A DNA stretch of 64,000 nt from Sphingobacterium allocomposti (GCF_008124885.1 NZ_VNHX01000002.1:124001-188000), one strand, 5' to 3'. Shown: positions 8,653 through 17,779, numbered from the stretch's first letter. Numbers and translations: made by a program. The notes: generated by a model not told the origin, from the letters alone.

Positions 8653-9552
8653 TTAGTTTTCGACATCGGTGACGGAGAACATCCCGCTGATATCGCTCGA
8701 CCCGTTGCCGCCGAGGTTGTCTACGAATCGCAACATCTGGACAGCCGTATGTGTATTCGGCGTAGCGTCGTTATACGTTGCATTAGGATCTTCATGCTGA
8801 TTCGGATCGTTTCCCGATTTCAGCGAGAGCGTGTGCGACTTCCCGCTGAGCAGTTTGTCGAAATCGGCATTGATCGTAATGCGTGGACTGTTTTTTCCGA
8901 CGACGGCATGGCTCGGAAACGACAGGGTAATATCTCTGTAAGCGTCGACCCCCTGTGTATAGCTGTCGGGGTCGCCGTTCGTCCCTACCACCGTGCTTCC
9001 CGTGTGGATCGACATCTGTTTATGGTCGACATCATAGAAGCCTTCGATCTTCGTAAAGCGGTATCCGGCCCCCCATTCCCACATCATCTTCGTATCGTTA
9101 GCCCCCGCTTCTGTATAAAATATAGGAAATCGTACCTGATCCAACGTGTTCAGATCGGCTCTGACTCCCAAACCAAATTTTATCTGCTTGTATTCTCCAG
9201 CAGGGATATTACTGAGCACATAATCCAGCGTCTGCGGTTTCGACTGGTTTACGACCGTGGCGCCTTTGTCCAGGTCGTTAATGTTATAAGGAATCTCGCC
9301 GCCTTCAACCTTCACCAGACGGATGTTGCTTATGACATATTTCAGCTCTGAAAAGTGATGAATCTGTCCTTTGGCCGACGTGTTTACGGTGGCTGTCGCA
9401 GAGGCGGCGCCTCCAAGAACAATAGTCGTATTTTTAAACGTGTTGTTGAAGTGTAATGTGATGTTATTGGCGACAGGATCGTTGTCCTTGCCGCAAGATG
9501 CCAGTATCAGTGAAACGATGGACGGTAAGAAGTATATTAATCGTGTTTTCAT
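8653..9552 (-). CDS. MbnP family copper-binding lipoprotein
   Basis: A 299-residue lipoprotein (LASC, cysteine 20). The body carries the family signatures: LHFNNTF near the mature N terminus, HHFSELKYVISNIRLV (65-80), and MMWEWGAGYRFTKIEG (156-171), the Trp-rich segment typical of MbnP. Its C terminus has HTAVQMLRFVDNL. In methanotrophs MbnP is a periplasmic partner of methanobactin uptake that binds copper after a Trp is turned into kynurenine by MbnH. Here it sits directly before an MbnH-like gene and two genes after an OprC-like copper receptor, so a role in receiving imported copper is strongly suggested. Length and motif order fit the family. Which Trp is modified was not determined. Confidence 0.87.
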   Translation of the reverse strand: MKTRLIYFLPSIVSLILASCGKDNDPVANNITLHFNNTFKNTTIVLGGAASATATVNTSAKGQIHHFSELKYVISNIRLVKVEGGEIPYNINDLDKGATVVNQSKPQTLDYVLSNIPAGEYKQIKFGLGVRADLNTLDQVRFPIFYTEAGANDTKMMWEWGAGYRFTKIEGFYDVDHKQMSIHTGSTVVGTNGDPDSYTQGVDAYRDITLSFPSHAVVGKNSPRITINADFDKLLSGKSHTLSLKSGNDPNQHEDPNATYNDATPNTHTAVQMLRFVDNLGGNGSSDISGMFSVTDVEN

Positions 9553-9630
9553 ATGTCTCTTATATTTGATTTAATCTGTTGTTATTTTTGCTGTGCTGAA
9601 ACTCTTTCTCGCAGGAGTGGAATTGGTCGG

Positions 9631-10032
9631 TTATACGGTAAACGCCGTAGTGGGTGTAAGTGCCGGCCACGCTATCGGCGGAGGTACAGAAACCTCCCGA
9701 AGGGGTTCCGTATAGTAGCTATCTCTATATAGCGGGCGCCTGTCGGGAATCTCTGTTACCTTGTTTTGGGGGGCAAACGCTACGACGGAAATTGCCAGCA
9801 TGTCCAGCCGCTGATAGATTGGTGCGGAGCCCGGATCGGTATTTCCCGTTTTCTCCAATTGCTTCTTCAGGTGGCAGGTTCCGTGACAGCCAAGTGCCGG
9901 GTTGTTTTTGTTGATGCAAAACTGCTGCTCTATAGCGGCTTGATGCTGTCGGAAGTGCAGGACAATGGCAGCCTGCTGAAAGCCGGCGGACAAGGACAAA
10001 ACAATCATCAACATACAAAGAGCCGGCTTCAT
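9631..10032 (-). CDS. Small membrane-anchored protein with C-x9-C-x3-C motif
   Basis: A 133-residue protein with one N-terminal hydrophobic segment (signal peptide or anchor, ~4-25) followed by CINKNNPALGCHGTCHLKKQ, three cysteines spaced C-x9-C-x3-C with adjacent His. A clear paralogue with the same spacing (CINKDKPQLHCDGQC) is at 13281. The gene lies only 3 bp after the OprC-like receptor stop and belongs to the copper operon. I do not recognise a named family. Cys and His next to copper genes suggest metal binding or transfer in the periplasm; this is inference. The C-terminal half is Pro-rich and looks disordered. Confidence 0.72.
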   Translation of the reverse strand: MKPALCMLMIVLSLSAGFQQAAIVLHFRQHQAAIEQQFCINKNNPALGCHGTCHLKKQLEKTGNTDPGSAPIYQRLDMLAISVVAFAPQNKVTEIPDRRPLYRDSYYTEPLREVSVPPPIAWPALTPTTAFTV

Positions 10033-10035
10033 TTT

Positions 10036-12024
10036 CTAAAAATTAAACTTCAGCGAACTGAAAACATTGCGCCCCATACGGGGTATGTTTCCCCAATCGG
10101 CATAGGTGCTGTAATATTCGTTGAACAGATTTTCGGCGCCAACCTGTAACGCCGCCCGGTAATGTCCGATCTTGAACGTGTAGTCTGCAGCAATATTCCA
10201 TACTATATAAGCCGGAGTGTGATCTTCACCATATTCAGGACTGTAGTTGTCCTGCGCAAAGTCGCCGTTTACCGATGTCCGGATTCCGATGTTGCGGTGC
10301 ATAAAATGAAGCGAGCTCTGATAGCTTAACGGCCGGATGAAAGGTAAATTTCCGTTTTTGTTGTCCGTAGCTCTGGCGTAGGTGATGGTGCCTTTCCAAT
10401 GCAGGTGCTGCAAAATATCATAGCTGGCATTTAATGCCATGTTAAAAAGCCTCGCATACTGTAGCGACGTGTAGCCTTTTACACCGACAGACTGATAGTT
10501 CATTGGGCTCCCCAGGCTAAGGATGCGCCCCACGATATAGTTTTCGATGTGAAAATAGTTGGCCTTAGCCTCTACAGCTATCCGCTCGCCTTTAAATCCT
10601 GCACTGGCGTTAACTTCATAGGAAATCTCGTTTTCCAGATCTGGATTTCCTATATAGTCATAGCGGTCGAAGCTGTTATAGATGTAATATCCATACCCTT
10701 CTGACACCGACGGAGCCCGATGTCCATAGCCCGTTCCGACAGACAAATCAAGCTGTCGGAAGTTCAGCTGATAACTCGCATGGAGGCTTGGCAATGCTCT
10801 ATTCTTTTCCTGTGGCGTTCCAGGGTGAAAAATCCAATTGAACTCCACGTATTTTGAATGATTGTAATTCCAGCCTAGGGAACCGCCAATGTTTAGACGG
10901 CTGATGTCGGAAATGTTCCATGTGTTGTTCACGGAAAGTCCGGCAAAACGGGCCGTGACCCAAGGCCAGCTATAAGCAAACATCGTTTTTTTGCTTCGGT
11001 CCTGAGGATACATCGTCATCTCGGCAATGGACAGGTTGTTGTAAAGATTCAGTTGGATTTCAGCGCTGTATGCTCCCCGCTTCAGGTTGGCCCGCGACAC
11101 CAGGCCATAGGTGGTGCTCCACCCCGGCATATCCATATGGACTAAGTTTTCCGGACGTTTAGTATCATCCATATAGTGTTCGATGGCATTGAAATACAAC
11201 TTGGTATCCAAAACTTTTAAGAGGCCGTCCTCAAAGAGCTGTTTGTACGCTGCCGACGTGATTATTGCGCGTGATAGCCATAGATCCATCGGAAGAGCAG
11301 GAAAACCGACGTCGTTTGCTTTATCGTAGATAGCGTCAACCCTTACTGATGAGAGCGCCCCTGTTTTGTACGCCAATCCTAAAGAGGTATTCAATTTGCT
11401 ATACTGTGAGTGGTTTACTTCGTTGCTATTCCCGTCGTGATAGTTTCCTGCCTTACGGAACGAAATGCTTCCGTCTGCGACGAATTTATCGCTGGAGTAG
11501 GCTAAATTGCCAAGGTTGAAAAACTGCCTGTTGTTGCCTTCGAAACCTGTTTGGTAGGCGCCGTTCCACTTCCTGTCCAGACCGAATGGCGTGCTTTTTC
11601 TTTTGAGGTCGATGCTACCGGCTACCGTCGCACCATGCATATTGCCCTCTTGTCCTGATGTGATGTCGACGGCAGTCAGATTGTTGCTTTCCACATATGA
11701 GGTCACAGGATCCATCTTGTCGGTGCAGGCTCCGAAAATGTGCATGCCATCGATTGTCACGGTGGAGCGTTCCATACTCATGTTGTTCAGCAGCGGTTCC
11801 CAGGCGTACGCGCCCCGTTTTATAAAGCTGATATTGTCTGCTGACGCCAGAAATTCATCTACCGAAACGGCCATTTTCATATCCGTCTGGATTTTACGTT
11901 TGGCCTGGGCCGTTATGCTTATTTCATCAATGACCTTAGTGCTATCGCGCTGAGCCCGGTTATGCTGCGCACTTGCGTTCAGGCCGATCAATGAAAGCAA
12001 TAGCGCTGTGTATCTCGTCTTCAT
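10036..12024 (-). CDS. OprC/NosA-like TonB-dependent copper receptor
   Basis: A 662-residue outer-membrane protein: signal peptide to about residue 19 (NASA-Q), plug domain to ~140, then a beta-barrel ending in the family-typical aromatic SSLKFNF. The plug contains FGACTDKMDP with C100 and M104, and the barrel has EHYM with H283 and M285. These match the CxxxM and HxM copper ligands described for Pseudomonas OprC; the spacing and sequence around them (GACxxxMDP, HxMD) also fit. It has no CarboxypepD_reg extension, unlike the other two receptors in the window. It stands between the YtkA-like lipoprotein (4 bp) and the small cysteine protein (3 bp), so it is co-transcribed with them. Copper, free or chelated, is the predicted substrate. 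Confidence 0.88.
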   Translation of the reverse strand: MKTRYTALLLSLIGLNASAQHNRAQRDSTKVIDEISITAQAKRKIQTDMKMAVSVDEFLASADNISFIKRGAYAWEPLLNNMSMERSTVTIDGMHIFGACTDKMDPVTSYVESNNLTAVDITSGQEGNMHGATVAGSIDLKRKSTPFGLDRKWNGAYQTGFEGNNRQFFNLGNLAYSSDKFVADGSISFRKAGNYHDGNSNEVNHSQYSKLNTSLGLAYKTGALSSVRVDAIYDKANDVGFPALPMDLWLSRAIITSAAYKQLFEDGLLKVLDTKLYFNAIEHYMDDTKRPENLVHMDMPGWSTTYGLVSRANLKRGAYSAEIQLNLYNNLSIAEMTMYPQDRSKKTMFAYSWPWVTARFAGLSVNNTWNISDISRLNIGGSLGWNYNHSKYVEFNWIFHPGTPQEKNRALPSLHASYQLNFRQLDLSVGTGYGHRAPSVSEGYGYYIYNSFDRYDYIGNPDLENEISYEVNASAGFKGERIAVEAKANYFHIENYIVGRILSLGSPMNYQSVGVKGYTSLQYARLFNMALNASYDILQHLHWKGTITYARATDNKNGNLPFIRPLSYQSSLHFMHRNIGIRTSVNGDFAQDNYSPEYGEDHTPAYIVWNIAADYTFKIGHYRAALQVGAENLFNEYYSTYADWGNIPRMGRNVFSSLKFNF

Positions 12025-12028
12025 TGTC

Positions 12029-12958
12029 CTAGAATAAAATGTCGATATGTAGTTCGCTTTTCACGCCTTCCACACCGGGGGTAAAATCGTCCGGAACTAC
12101 CGTGCCCTTTAATATTTGACCTTGGTGGTTCAGCAGAATGAAATTAAGGGTCCAGTTTCCGGTCATGGTGTAGTTGACGATGCCGTGATACAGACCGTCG
12201 TCCTCTTGTGTTAGATCATTGTTGTTTGGAGACGAATGATTGCCCATAGACGGCTCAGGCATCCGTGGATCCAGTTGCAACGTGAAGCCGTTCACTGCTG
12301 TGTAGGAATATTGTGTGGGATCGGGAAAGCTACCGGAGGGTGAATTGCCCGGTCTGTCGTATCTGTAGATGCCAGCTACCAGTTCGTTTTCGCCGACTTT
12401 CGGCCTCTGGGGTGCTATTAATGCGATGAAATACTGCTGGCCGTCCTTCCCTGTGAATGTCGTCATGTTCCTGTTTTTGTTAGCCTGTTCATGGACGGCT
12501 ACCTCTTGCGTGATGCCATACGACTGGCCGTTGGCGGTGAATCCAATATAAAGTTCCCATTTGGTGTCATTGTCGCTTTCCTCCGTGAACACTGCGTATC
12601 CGGAAAAATGATTTTCGCCGTTCCGGCGCAGCAGGTCATAAAGGTGGGGACAGGAGGCGTTTCGGCCGTCTGCATGGGCCACGATCGGAAGAAATGTAAC
12701 CGCCGACACGTCTGCCTCCTGGTTGGTCCGGCTGTCCATAATTTTCAGACGGAGTTCGTTATAGCCCTTGTAGAACATTCCGTTCAGCGCCTCAATACTG
12801 ATTCTGTACCCTCCGCTGTGGATTGAATAAGCTTCTTTAAATTCATGATGCTCGATAACGGCCGGATCCGTCTCCGCTTGATAGTCGGTTTTTTCCTTTG
12901 TACAAGACAACACGGTGAAGCAAAACAGCGCCGTGAAGAAAGAAAATATATTGTTCAT
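12029..12958 (-). CDS. YtkA/FixH-like His/Met-rich lipoprotein, first gene of the copper operon
   Basis: A 309-residue lipoprotein (VLSC, cysteine 19). Two similar beta-domains can be seen: one with KGYNELRLKI and PIVAHADGRNASCPH (~65-105), the other with VGENELVAGIY and DPRMPEPSMGNHSSPN (~188-245). The pattern G-x-NEL followed by MPxxMGxH is typical of YtkA/FixH-type domains linked to copper handling. The clustered Met and His residues could bind copper at the outer membrane next to the receptor encoded 4 bp downstream. The family call rests on motif resemblance; lipoprotein status and operon position are clear. Confidence 0.75.
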   Translation of the reverse strand: MNNIFSFFTALFCFTVLSCTKEKTDYQAETDPAVIEHHEFKEAYSIHSGGYRISIEALNGMFYKGYNELRLKIMDSRTNQEADVSAVTFLPIVAHADGRNASCPHLYDLLRRNGENHFSGYAVFTEESDNDTKWELYIGFTANGQSYGITQEVAVHEQANKNRNMTTFTGKDGQQYFIALIAPQRPKVGENELVAGIYRYDRPGNSPSGSFPDPTQYSYTAVNGFTLQLDPRMPEPSMGNHSSPNNNDLTQEDDGLYHGIVNYTMTGNWTLNFILLNHQGQILKGTVVPDDFTPGVEGVKSELHIDILF

Positions 12959-13280
12959 CTGTTTATTCTTGTGTTGATATGTAAATATTGTCCAACGACA
13001 CTGTATTCACCAGCTTCCATCGCTAAGCAAGGTTTGCGCACAGTCGACTGTACATGCCTGTAATCGCGTTTTAGGCGGTCCATTGCGCATGTTGTATTCG
13101 GAGACCGTCGCAGAATACCTGTATCGGACGAAAGTAGATGGAATCCCGTAGCAGTCGAGTAGTTTATTATCGTCGAGCAGTCGGATGGAAAGCAGGTGGG
13201 AATCATGCCAAGGCAGATCCGTGCTGCTTTGCGCAAGTGCAGAGCGGATAACTTAGACTAGCTAATGCTACTGGAGGTAC
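12959..13280. other. Probable control region of the copper operon
   Basis: These 322 bp separate the upstream cysteine-motif gene from the first operon gene. No TAnnTTTG promoter was found on the minus strand. A palindromic CAGTCGACTG occurs near 13042. A 93-codon minus-strand frame with five cysteines ends in an ATGA overlap with the lipoprotein start, but it needs a TTG start and shows no known motif. Confidence 0.35.
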
Positions 13281-13649
13281 TTAAACGATAGGGGGGCGGA
13301 ATATAGCGGTGTGGTAGTTAAACCGGTAGTCGGCCAGATACGGCGACAAAGGTTCTTTCATTATATCCATATGGGGAAGGGAACTCGTAAAAAAGGTCTT
13401 TTCTTTGTGTATATAGTGGGCACTATATTCGTATGCCGCAAGACTCTTTTTGGTTTCCTCTTTCTCTTTTTCTTTTATCTTTTTCATCAACACACACTGG
13501 CCGTCGCAGTGCAGCTGAGGTTTGTCCTTGTTAATACATTTTGCAATGTAGTCGGGCAGATGTATCTGATATTCCAAGGTCATGATACTGCGATAGAACG
13601 AGTGCAGTGTCAAGGCGACCAATAGCATATATGTGCAGATACTTCTCAA
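13281..13649 (-). CDS. Second small protein with C-x9-C-x3-C motif
   Basis: A 122-residue protein with an N-terminal hydrophobic segment followed by CINKDKPQLHCDGQCVLMKK, the same three-cysteine pattern as the copper-operon protein at 9631. A highly charged KEKEKEETKK stretch follows. The two share C, INK, P, C, G, C, L and K positions exactly, so they are paralogues of one small family. The longest frame starts with TTG at 13649; an ATG at 13628 would also keep the hydrophobic segment. The gene lies upstream of the copper operon in the same direction, and its own -7 element is at 13667. The function is unknown; periplasmic metal binding is inferred. Confidence 0.68.
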   Translation of the reverse strand: MRSICTYMLLVALTLHSFYRSIMTLEYQIHLPDYIAKCINKDKPQLHCDGQCVLMKKIKEKEKEETKKSLAAYEYSAHYIHKEKTFFTSSLPHMDIMKEPLSPYLADYRFNYHTAIFRPPIV

Positions 13650-13666
13650 TCGGAAACTTTTTTTGA

Positions 13667-13674
13667 CAAACTTA
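13667..13674 (-). promoter_or_regulatory. -7 element upstream of the second cysteine-motif gene
   Basis: On the minus strand this reads TAAGTTTG, matching TAnnTTTG; no TTG lies at the ideal upstream spacing. The predicted start near 13663 is 14 nt before the TTG start codon. Confidence 0.45.
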
Positions 13675-13708
13675 CATAAAACTTTTATAATTCCGTTAAA
13701 TTCGTCGT

Positions 13709-14587
13709 ATGGTTAGCAGGCTTTTGTTTATTATCTTCATGCTGGCATGGGCCGCAACTCTTTTTTCTCAACGCTATCATGTCGATAGGACAGCCATCGG
13801 GAAGCTAAAAGACAGCCGGCTTAGTGAGCTGTCGGGGATTATTGGAGCCTCGTTTGATTCGACGTTGTTTTGGGTTCATAATGACAGTGGCGATAGTGCG
13901 CGCATCTTTTTGGTCGATGCTAACGCCCGGTTAAAGGCGGTTTATTACCTCGAAGGTGTGCATATCGTGGATACAGAAGATATAACCATGTTCCGGGAGC
14001 AGGGGCGGACATTTTTGGTGTTGGGGGATATAGGCGACAATCGGGGCGTTCGCCAGCATATTTATCTTTACATATTTGAAGAGCCGCACTGTGAGGCGGG
14101 AAAGGAGATTGTTGAGATCCCAGCACAGCAAATCCGGAAAGTAACCATGCGTTACGAAGATAGGCCCCGCGATGCGGAGGCGCTATTTGCCGATCCAATG
14201 GACCGGCGCTTATATCTCGTTTCCAAACGCGATTTTCGGGCCGGATTATACCCCATAGAGCTCTCATCACTCACCGACGGGGATTTCCTTATCTTGCGAA
14301 GAGCGTGTGATCTGCCGATGACGTTTGTGACCGCCGCCGACATGAGTGCCGACGGCGCGGGACTGTTGATAAAAAACCTAACGCAGGTATTTTTCTGGCA
14401 GAGGCGTACGGGACAGCCTCTGCTCGATTTGCTGGGCCAACAGCCCGTAGTGTTACCTTATCATCCGGAGCCCCAGGGCGAGGCTATATGCTTCGGACGG
14501 CAGAATTCCGTTTTTTATACGATAAGTGAACGCCCATTAGGATTAGATGCTTATCTTTATCGATATAAAATAGTCCCATTAGATTAA
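13709..14587 (+). CDS. Secreted propeller-like protein of unknown function
   Basis: A 292-residue protein with a Sec signal peptide (hydrophobic to ~19, cleavage near LFSQ). The body has repeated short strands with motifs such as LSELSGI, FWVHNDSGDSARIFLVD, FLVLGDIGDN and DAEALFADPMDRRLYLVSKRD, which resemble esterase-like/SdiA-regulated beta-propeller proteins. No catalytic residues can be assigned. A degenerate -7 element TAAATTCG (13697-13704) lies just before the ATG, so the mRNA may be nearly leaderless. The esterase gene follows after 21 bp, and the two are probably co-transcribed. Confidence 0.72.
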   Translation: MVSRLLFIIFMLAWAATLFSQRYHVDRTAIGKLKDSRLSELSGIIGASFDSTLFWVHNDSGDSARIFLVDANARLKAVYYLEGVHIVDTEDITMFREQGRTFLVLGDIGDNRGVRQHIYLYIFEEPHCEAGKEIVEIPAQQIRKVTMRYEDRPRDAEALFADPMDRRLYLVSKRDFRAGLYPIELSSLTDGDFLILRRACDLPMTFVTAADMSADGAGLLIKNLTQVFFWQRRTGQPLLDLLGQQPVVLPYHPEPQGEAICFGRQNSVFYTISERPLGLDAYLYRYKIVPLD

Positions 14588-14608
14588 AGATGGATACATT
14601 TTGATTTT

Positions 14609-15421
14609 ATGAAGAAACTTCTTTCGTTTTTCGCTATCGTCATCTGTTTAAAAACGGCTCACGCAGCCAGGGTGGATACGGTCGATGTACCCAGTGCACG
14701 TATGAACAAGGAAATTAAAGCTGTCGTTATTTCGCCCGAACATACGAAGGCTACCCATGTCCTCTACTTATTGCATGGCTATTCGGGCAAATACAGCGAC
14801 TGGGTAAGACGCGCGCCCCGGCTCGCCGACCTTGTCGATGCCTACGGTTTTATGGTTGTCTGTCCGGATGGTGGTTATGATAGCTGGTATTGGGATACCG
14901 AACAGGCAGACTATCAGTACGAGACTTTTATCACACGGGAGCTTCTGCCCTATATTGAAAGGAGTTACGGCGTAGGCAGCGACCGGTTTAACCGCGGAAT
15001 TACAGGACTCAGTATGGGCGGGCATGGGGCGTTGTATCTGGCTTTTCGCCATCAGGATCTTTTTGCCTTCGCGGGGAGTACCTCCGGAGGTGTGGATATC
15101 CGTCCGTTTCCGAATAACTGGAACATAAAGCAGCGCATTGGAAGTTATCATGACCATCCCAACGCCTGGAATGAACATACGGTGATGGGGCTGATCCATC
15201 TGATACAGCCCGGAAACCTCCAGCTGTTTATTGACTGTGGAACGGACGATTTTTTCTTCGACGTAAATAACCGGCTGCATGAACAGCTTACCTATCATAA
15301 TATACCTCATCACTATTTAACCATGCCGGGAAAACACGACTGGAACTACTGGTCGCGGTCTATCGACTTTCAGATGGCCTTCTTCAATCAATGTTTTCAG
15401 CGTACGGAGGCGACGAAATAA
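14609..15421 (+). CDS. Secreted esterase D-like alpha/beta hydrolase
   Basis: A 270-residue protein with a signal peptide (cleavage near AHAA, ~20) and an alpha/beta-hydrolase fold of the esterase family PF00756. The oxyanion region is YLLHGYSGKYSDW (~53-65), the nucleophile is S135 in GLSMGGHG, a probable acid is in DCGTDDFF, and the catalytic His is in PGKHDW near 253. Members hydrolyse acyl or feruloyl esters, or act as S-formylglutathione hydrolases when cytosolic; the signal peptide favours an extracytoplasmic polysaccharide or lipid ester. It sits between a secreted propeller-like protein and a TonB receptor that starts 5 bp downstream, so it may process a ligand for that receptor. Confidence 0.88.
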   Translation: MKKLLSFFAIVICLKTAHAARVDTVDVPSARMNKEIKAVVISPEHTKATHVLYLLHGYSGKYSDWVRRAPRLADLVDAYGFMVVCPDGGYDSWYWDTEQADYQYETFITRELLPYIERSYGVGSDRFNRGITGLSMGGHGALYLAFRHQDLFAFAGSTSGGVDIRPFPNNWNIKQRIGSYHDHPNAWNEHTVMGLIHLIQPGNLQLFIDCGTDDFFFDVNNRLHEQLTYHNIPHHYLTMPGKHDWNYWSRSIDFQMAFFNQCFQRTEATK

Positions 15422-15426
15422 CAGTA

Positions 15427-17742
15427 ATGAACAATTTTTTTTTGATTTTCATGACTCTTCTGTTTTCCGGTACGGTCATGGGGCAGCAGGTTGTCCTGAA
15501 TGGTGTTGTCAGAGACGCCACCTCAGGCGAAACGTTAATAGGAGCCGTGGTGTCTTTGCAGAATGGAGAGACGGCCACAAGCACGAATGCCTACGGTTTT
15601 TATTCCCTTTCAATGCCGGCAGGCGAGCATCAGGTACTTATCAGCTACGTGGGGTATCAGACAGCGGCGAAGGCAGTCCGGCTTACAGCAAACCAACGTC
15701 TGGATGTCGAGCTGACGCCATTGGACAACCAGATCGATGAAGTTGTTGTGTCGGCACGGCGTGGCGATCATCATGTTCGCGATCCGCAGATGGGTGCCTT
15801 TAACTTCAGTATGGAAGAAATTAAAAACGTGCCGGTAATTTTTGGAGAGAAAGATCTATTAAAAACAATCCAGCTGCTGCCCGGTATACAGAGCGGGGGA
15901 GAAGGGTCATCAAATTTCTATGTCCGGGGAGGCGGGGGCGACCAGAATCTGATTCTGCTGGACGAAGCTACCGTATACAATGCATCCCATCTGCTTGGTT
16001 TCTTCTCTACCTTTAATTCGGACGCGATAAAGGATGTGCAGCTCTACAAAGGAGGGGTGCCCGCGCAGTTCGGAGGACGTATTTCATCCGTATTGGACAT
16101 CTCCATGATGGACGGCAATAAAAAGCGATTCGCCGCAGAAGGCGGCGTAGGTTTGATAGCATCCAGACTCAAAGTGGAGGCTCCTATCGTGAAGGATAAA
16201 GGTTCGTTCATGTTAAGTGGACGCCGTACATATGCAGACATGTTTTTGAAGTTGTCTAAAGACCCCGATATCAATAGGAGTAAATTATATTTCTATGATC
16301 TTAATGCTAAGGCAAACTATAAATTTGATGACAAAAATACCCTATATCTGTCCGGCTATTTCGGAAAGGATGACCTTGGGTATTCAGATCTTTTTAGCTT
16401 CGACTGGGGAAACGCGACGGCAACAGTTCGTTGGAACCATCTTTTGAATGATAAACTGTTTAGCAACACCTCGTTGATATATAGTGATTTTACCTACCAT
16501 GTACAGGTATCCAGCGATAATAGCGACTTTAAGATTGCATCAAAAATACGCAACTGGAACCTGAAGCAGGACTTCTCGTATTATGCCAATACCGACAATA
16601 CATTCCGCTTCGGGATAAACATCTTGCGCCAGTCCATTCATCCGGCGAGCCTTACAGCGGGCGAGAATACCGCAGTCAATTCAATCGACATGGATAGCCG
16701 ACAGGGCCTCGAACTGGCCGCGTACATGTCCCATGAATGGAAACCTTGGGACAACCTATCTCTGATTTATGGCGTGCGTCTGAACGATTTTGCGGTTATG
16801 GGCCCTGGCACCTTTTACAGCTTTGATAGTGACGGGGAACCGATTGCGGAGCGATATTATGGAACAGCGATCGTCAAACATTATCTAAACATAGAGCCGC
16901 GGTTCTCGGCCAGCTTCCTCATAAACGAAGAAAGTAGTTTAAAGGCCTCCTATAACAGGATTGCGCAAAACCTGCATCAGCTCACCAACACAACTTCAAG
17001 TTTGCCGACAGATCAATATGTCGTCAGCAGCATTAATATCAAGCCGCAAACGGCCGATCAGGTTGCCCTCGGTTATTTTAGAAACTTCAAGAACAATAAG
17101 TATGAGTTTTCGGTGGAAGCCTATTATAAGCATATGGGCAATCAGATCGACTTCCGGAACGGAGCGGACCTGCAGGCAAACAGGTACTTAGAAGGAGAGC
17201 TTCTTTTCGGGATAGGACGGGCTTATGGGCTGGAATGGTACCTGCGAAAGAGCAGTGGCCGCTTAAACGGCTGGGTAAGTTATACTTTGTCCAAAAGTGA
17301 GCGGAAGTTTGACGGTATCGATGGCGGACAATGGTTTAGAGCTCGTCAGGACCGTACACACGATGTATCTGTGGTGGGCATGTATGAGCTTTCGAAGAAG
17401 TGGACTTTGGGGGCTACGTTTGTATTCAACACGGGCAACGCTGTGACGTTTCCCAGTGGCAAGTACGAGGTGGGAGGGCGATCGATGCTTTACTACACCG
17501 AGAGAAACGGCTACCGCATGCCCGATTACCATCGTCTGGATCTGTCGGCGACATATGAACCCGGCAGAAGAAACAAACGCTTCCACTCAAGCTGGACTTT
17601 CGGCGTATTTAATGCCTATAACAGAAAAAACGCATATATTATAGACTTCCGGGAGAATAGTAGCAATCCCAACATAACAGAGGCATATAAAATTGCGCTC
17701 TTTGGTGCTATTCCGTCTGTTACCTGGAACTTCAAATTTTGA
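15427..17742 (+). CDS. TonB-dependent receptor with CarboxypepD_reg-like domain
   Basis: A 771-residue outer-membrane receptor. Signal peptide to ~20 (MGQQ), then a CarboxypepD_reg-like domain (~21-105, GVVRDATSGETLIGA... and SYVGYQ), a plug (~120-235 with LLPGIQSGGEGSSNFYVRGG), and a barrel ending VTWNFKF. The start was set at the ATG before MNNFFLIFM, because the longer frame overlaps the esterase and lacks a signal. The DUF4249 lipoprotein that follows is the usual partner for this receptor type. The substrate is not known; the receptor-DUF4249-esterase grouping suggests an esterified organic ligand. Confidence 0.9.
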   Translation: MNNFFLIFMTLLFSGTVMGQQVVLNGVVRDATSGETLIGAVVSLQNGETATSTNAYGFYSLSMPAGEHQVLISYVGYQTAAKAVRLTANQRLDVELTPLDNQIDEVVVSARRGDHHVRDPQMGAFNFSMEEIKNVPVIFGEKDLLKTIQLLPGIQSGGEGSSNFYVRGGGGDQNLILLDEATVYNASHLLGFFSTFNSDAIKDVQLYKGGVPAQFGGRISSVLDISMMDGNKKRFAAEGGVGLIASRLKVEAPIVKDKGSFMLSGRRTYADMFLKLSKDPDINRSKLYFYDLNAKANYKFDDKNTLYLSGYFGKDDLGYSDLFSFDWGNATATVRWNHLLNDKLFSNTSLIYSDFTYHVQVSSDNSDFKIASKIRNWNLKQDFSYYANTDNTFRFGINILRQSIHPASLTAGENTAVNSIDMDSRQGLELAAYMSHEWKPWDNLSLIYGVRLNDFAVMGPGTFYSFDSDGEPIAERYYGTAIVKHYLNIEPRFSASFLINEESSLKASYNRIAQNLHQLTNTTSSLPTDQYVVSSINIKPQTADQVALGYFRNFKNNKYEFSVEAYYKHMGNQIDFRNGADLQANRYLEGELLFGIGRAYGLEWYLRKSSGRLNGWVSYTLSKSERKFDGIDGGQWFRARQDRTHDVSVVGMYELSKKWTLGATFVFNTGNAVTFPSGKYEVGGRSMLYYTERNGYRMPDYHRLDLSATYEPGRRNKRFHSSWTFGVFNAYNRKNAYIIDFRENSSNPNITEAYKIALFGAIPSVTWNFKF

Positions 17743-17779
17743 TAAAGAAATGTCCATGATTGCCTGCACACAAGTACAA

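Noticed and set aside
8614..9351. Long plus-strand frame (245 codons) antisense to the mbnP-like gene.
   Set aside because: It lies entirely opposite a gene with clear family motifs and has no recognisable motif itself.
12955..13236. 93-codon minus-strand frame with five cysteines overlapping the first copper-operon gene by ATGA; considered as a methanobactin-like precursor.
   Set aside because: It needs a TTG start, is too long for a methanobactin precursor, lacks a C-terminal Cys core, and no biosynthesis genes are near. It looks like a chance frame.
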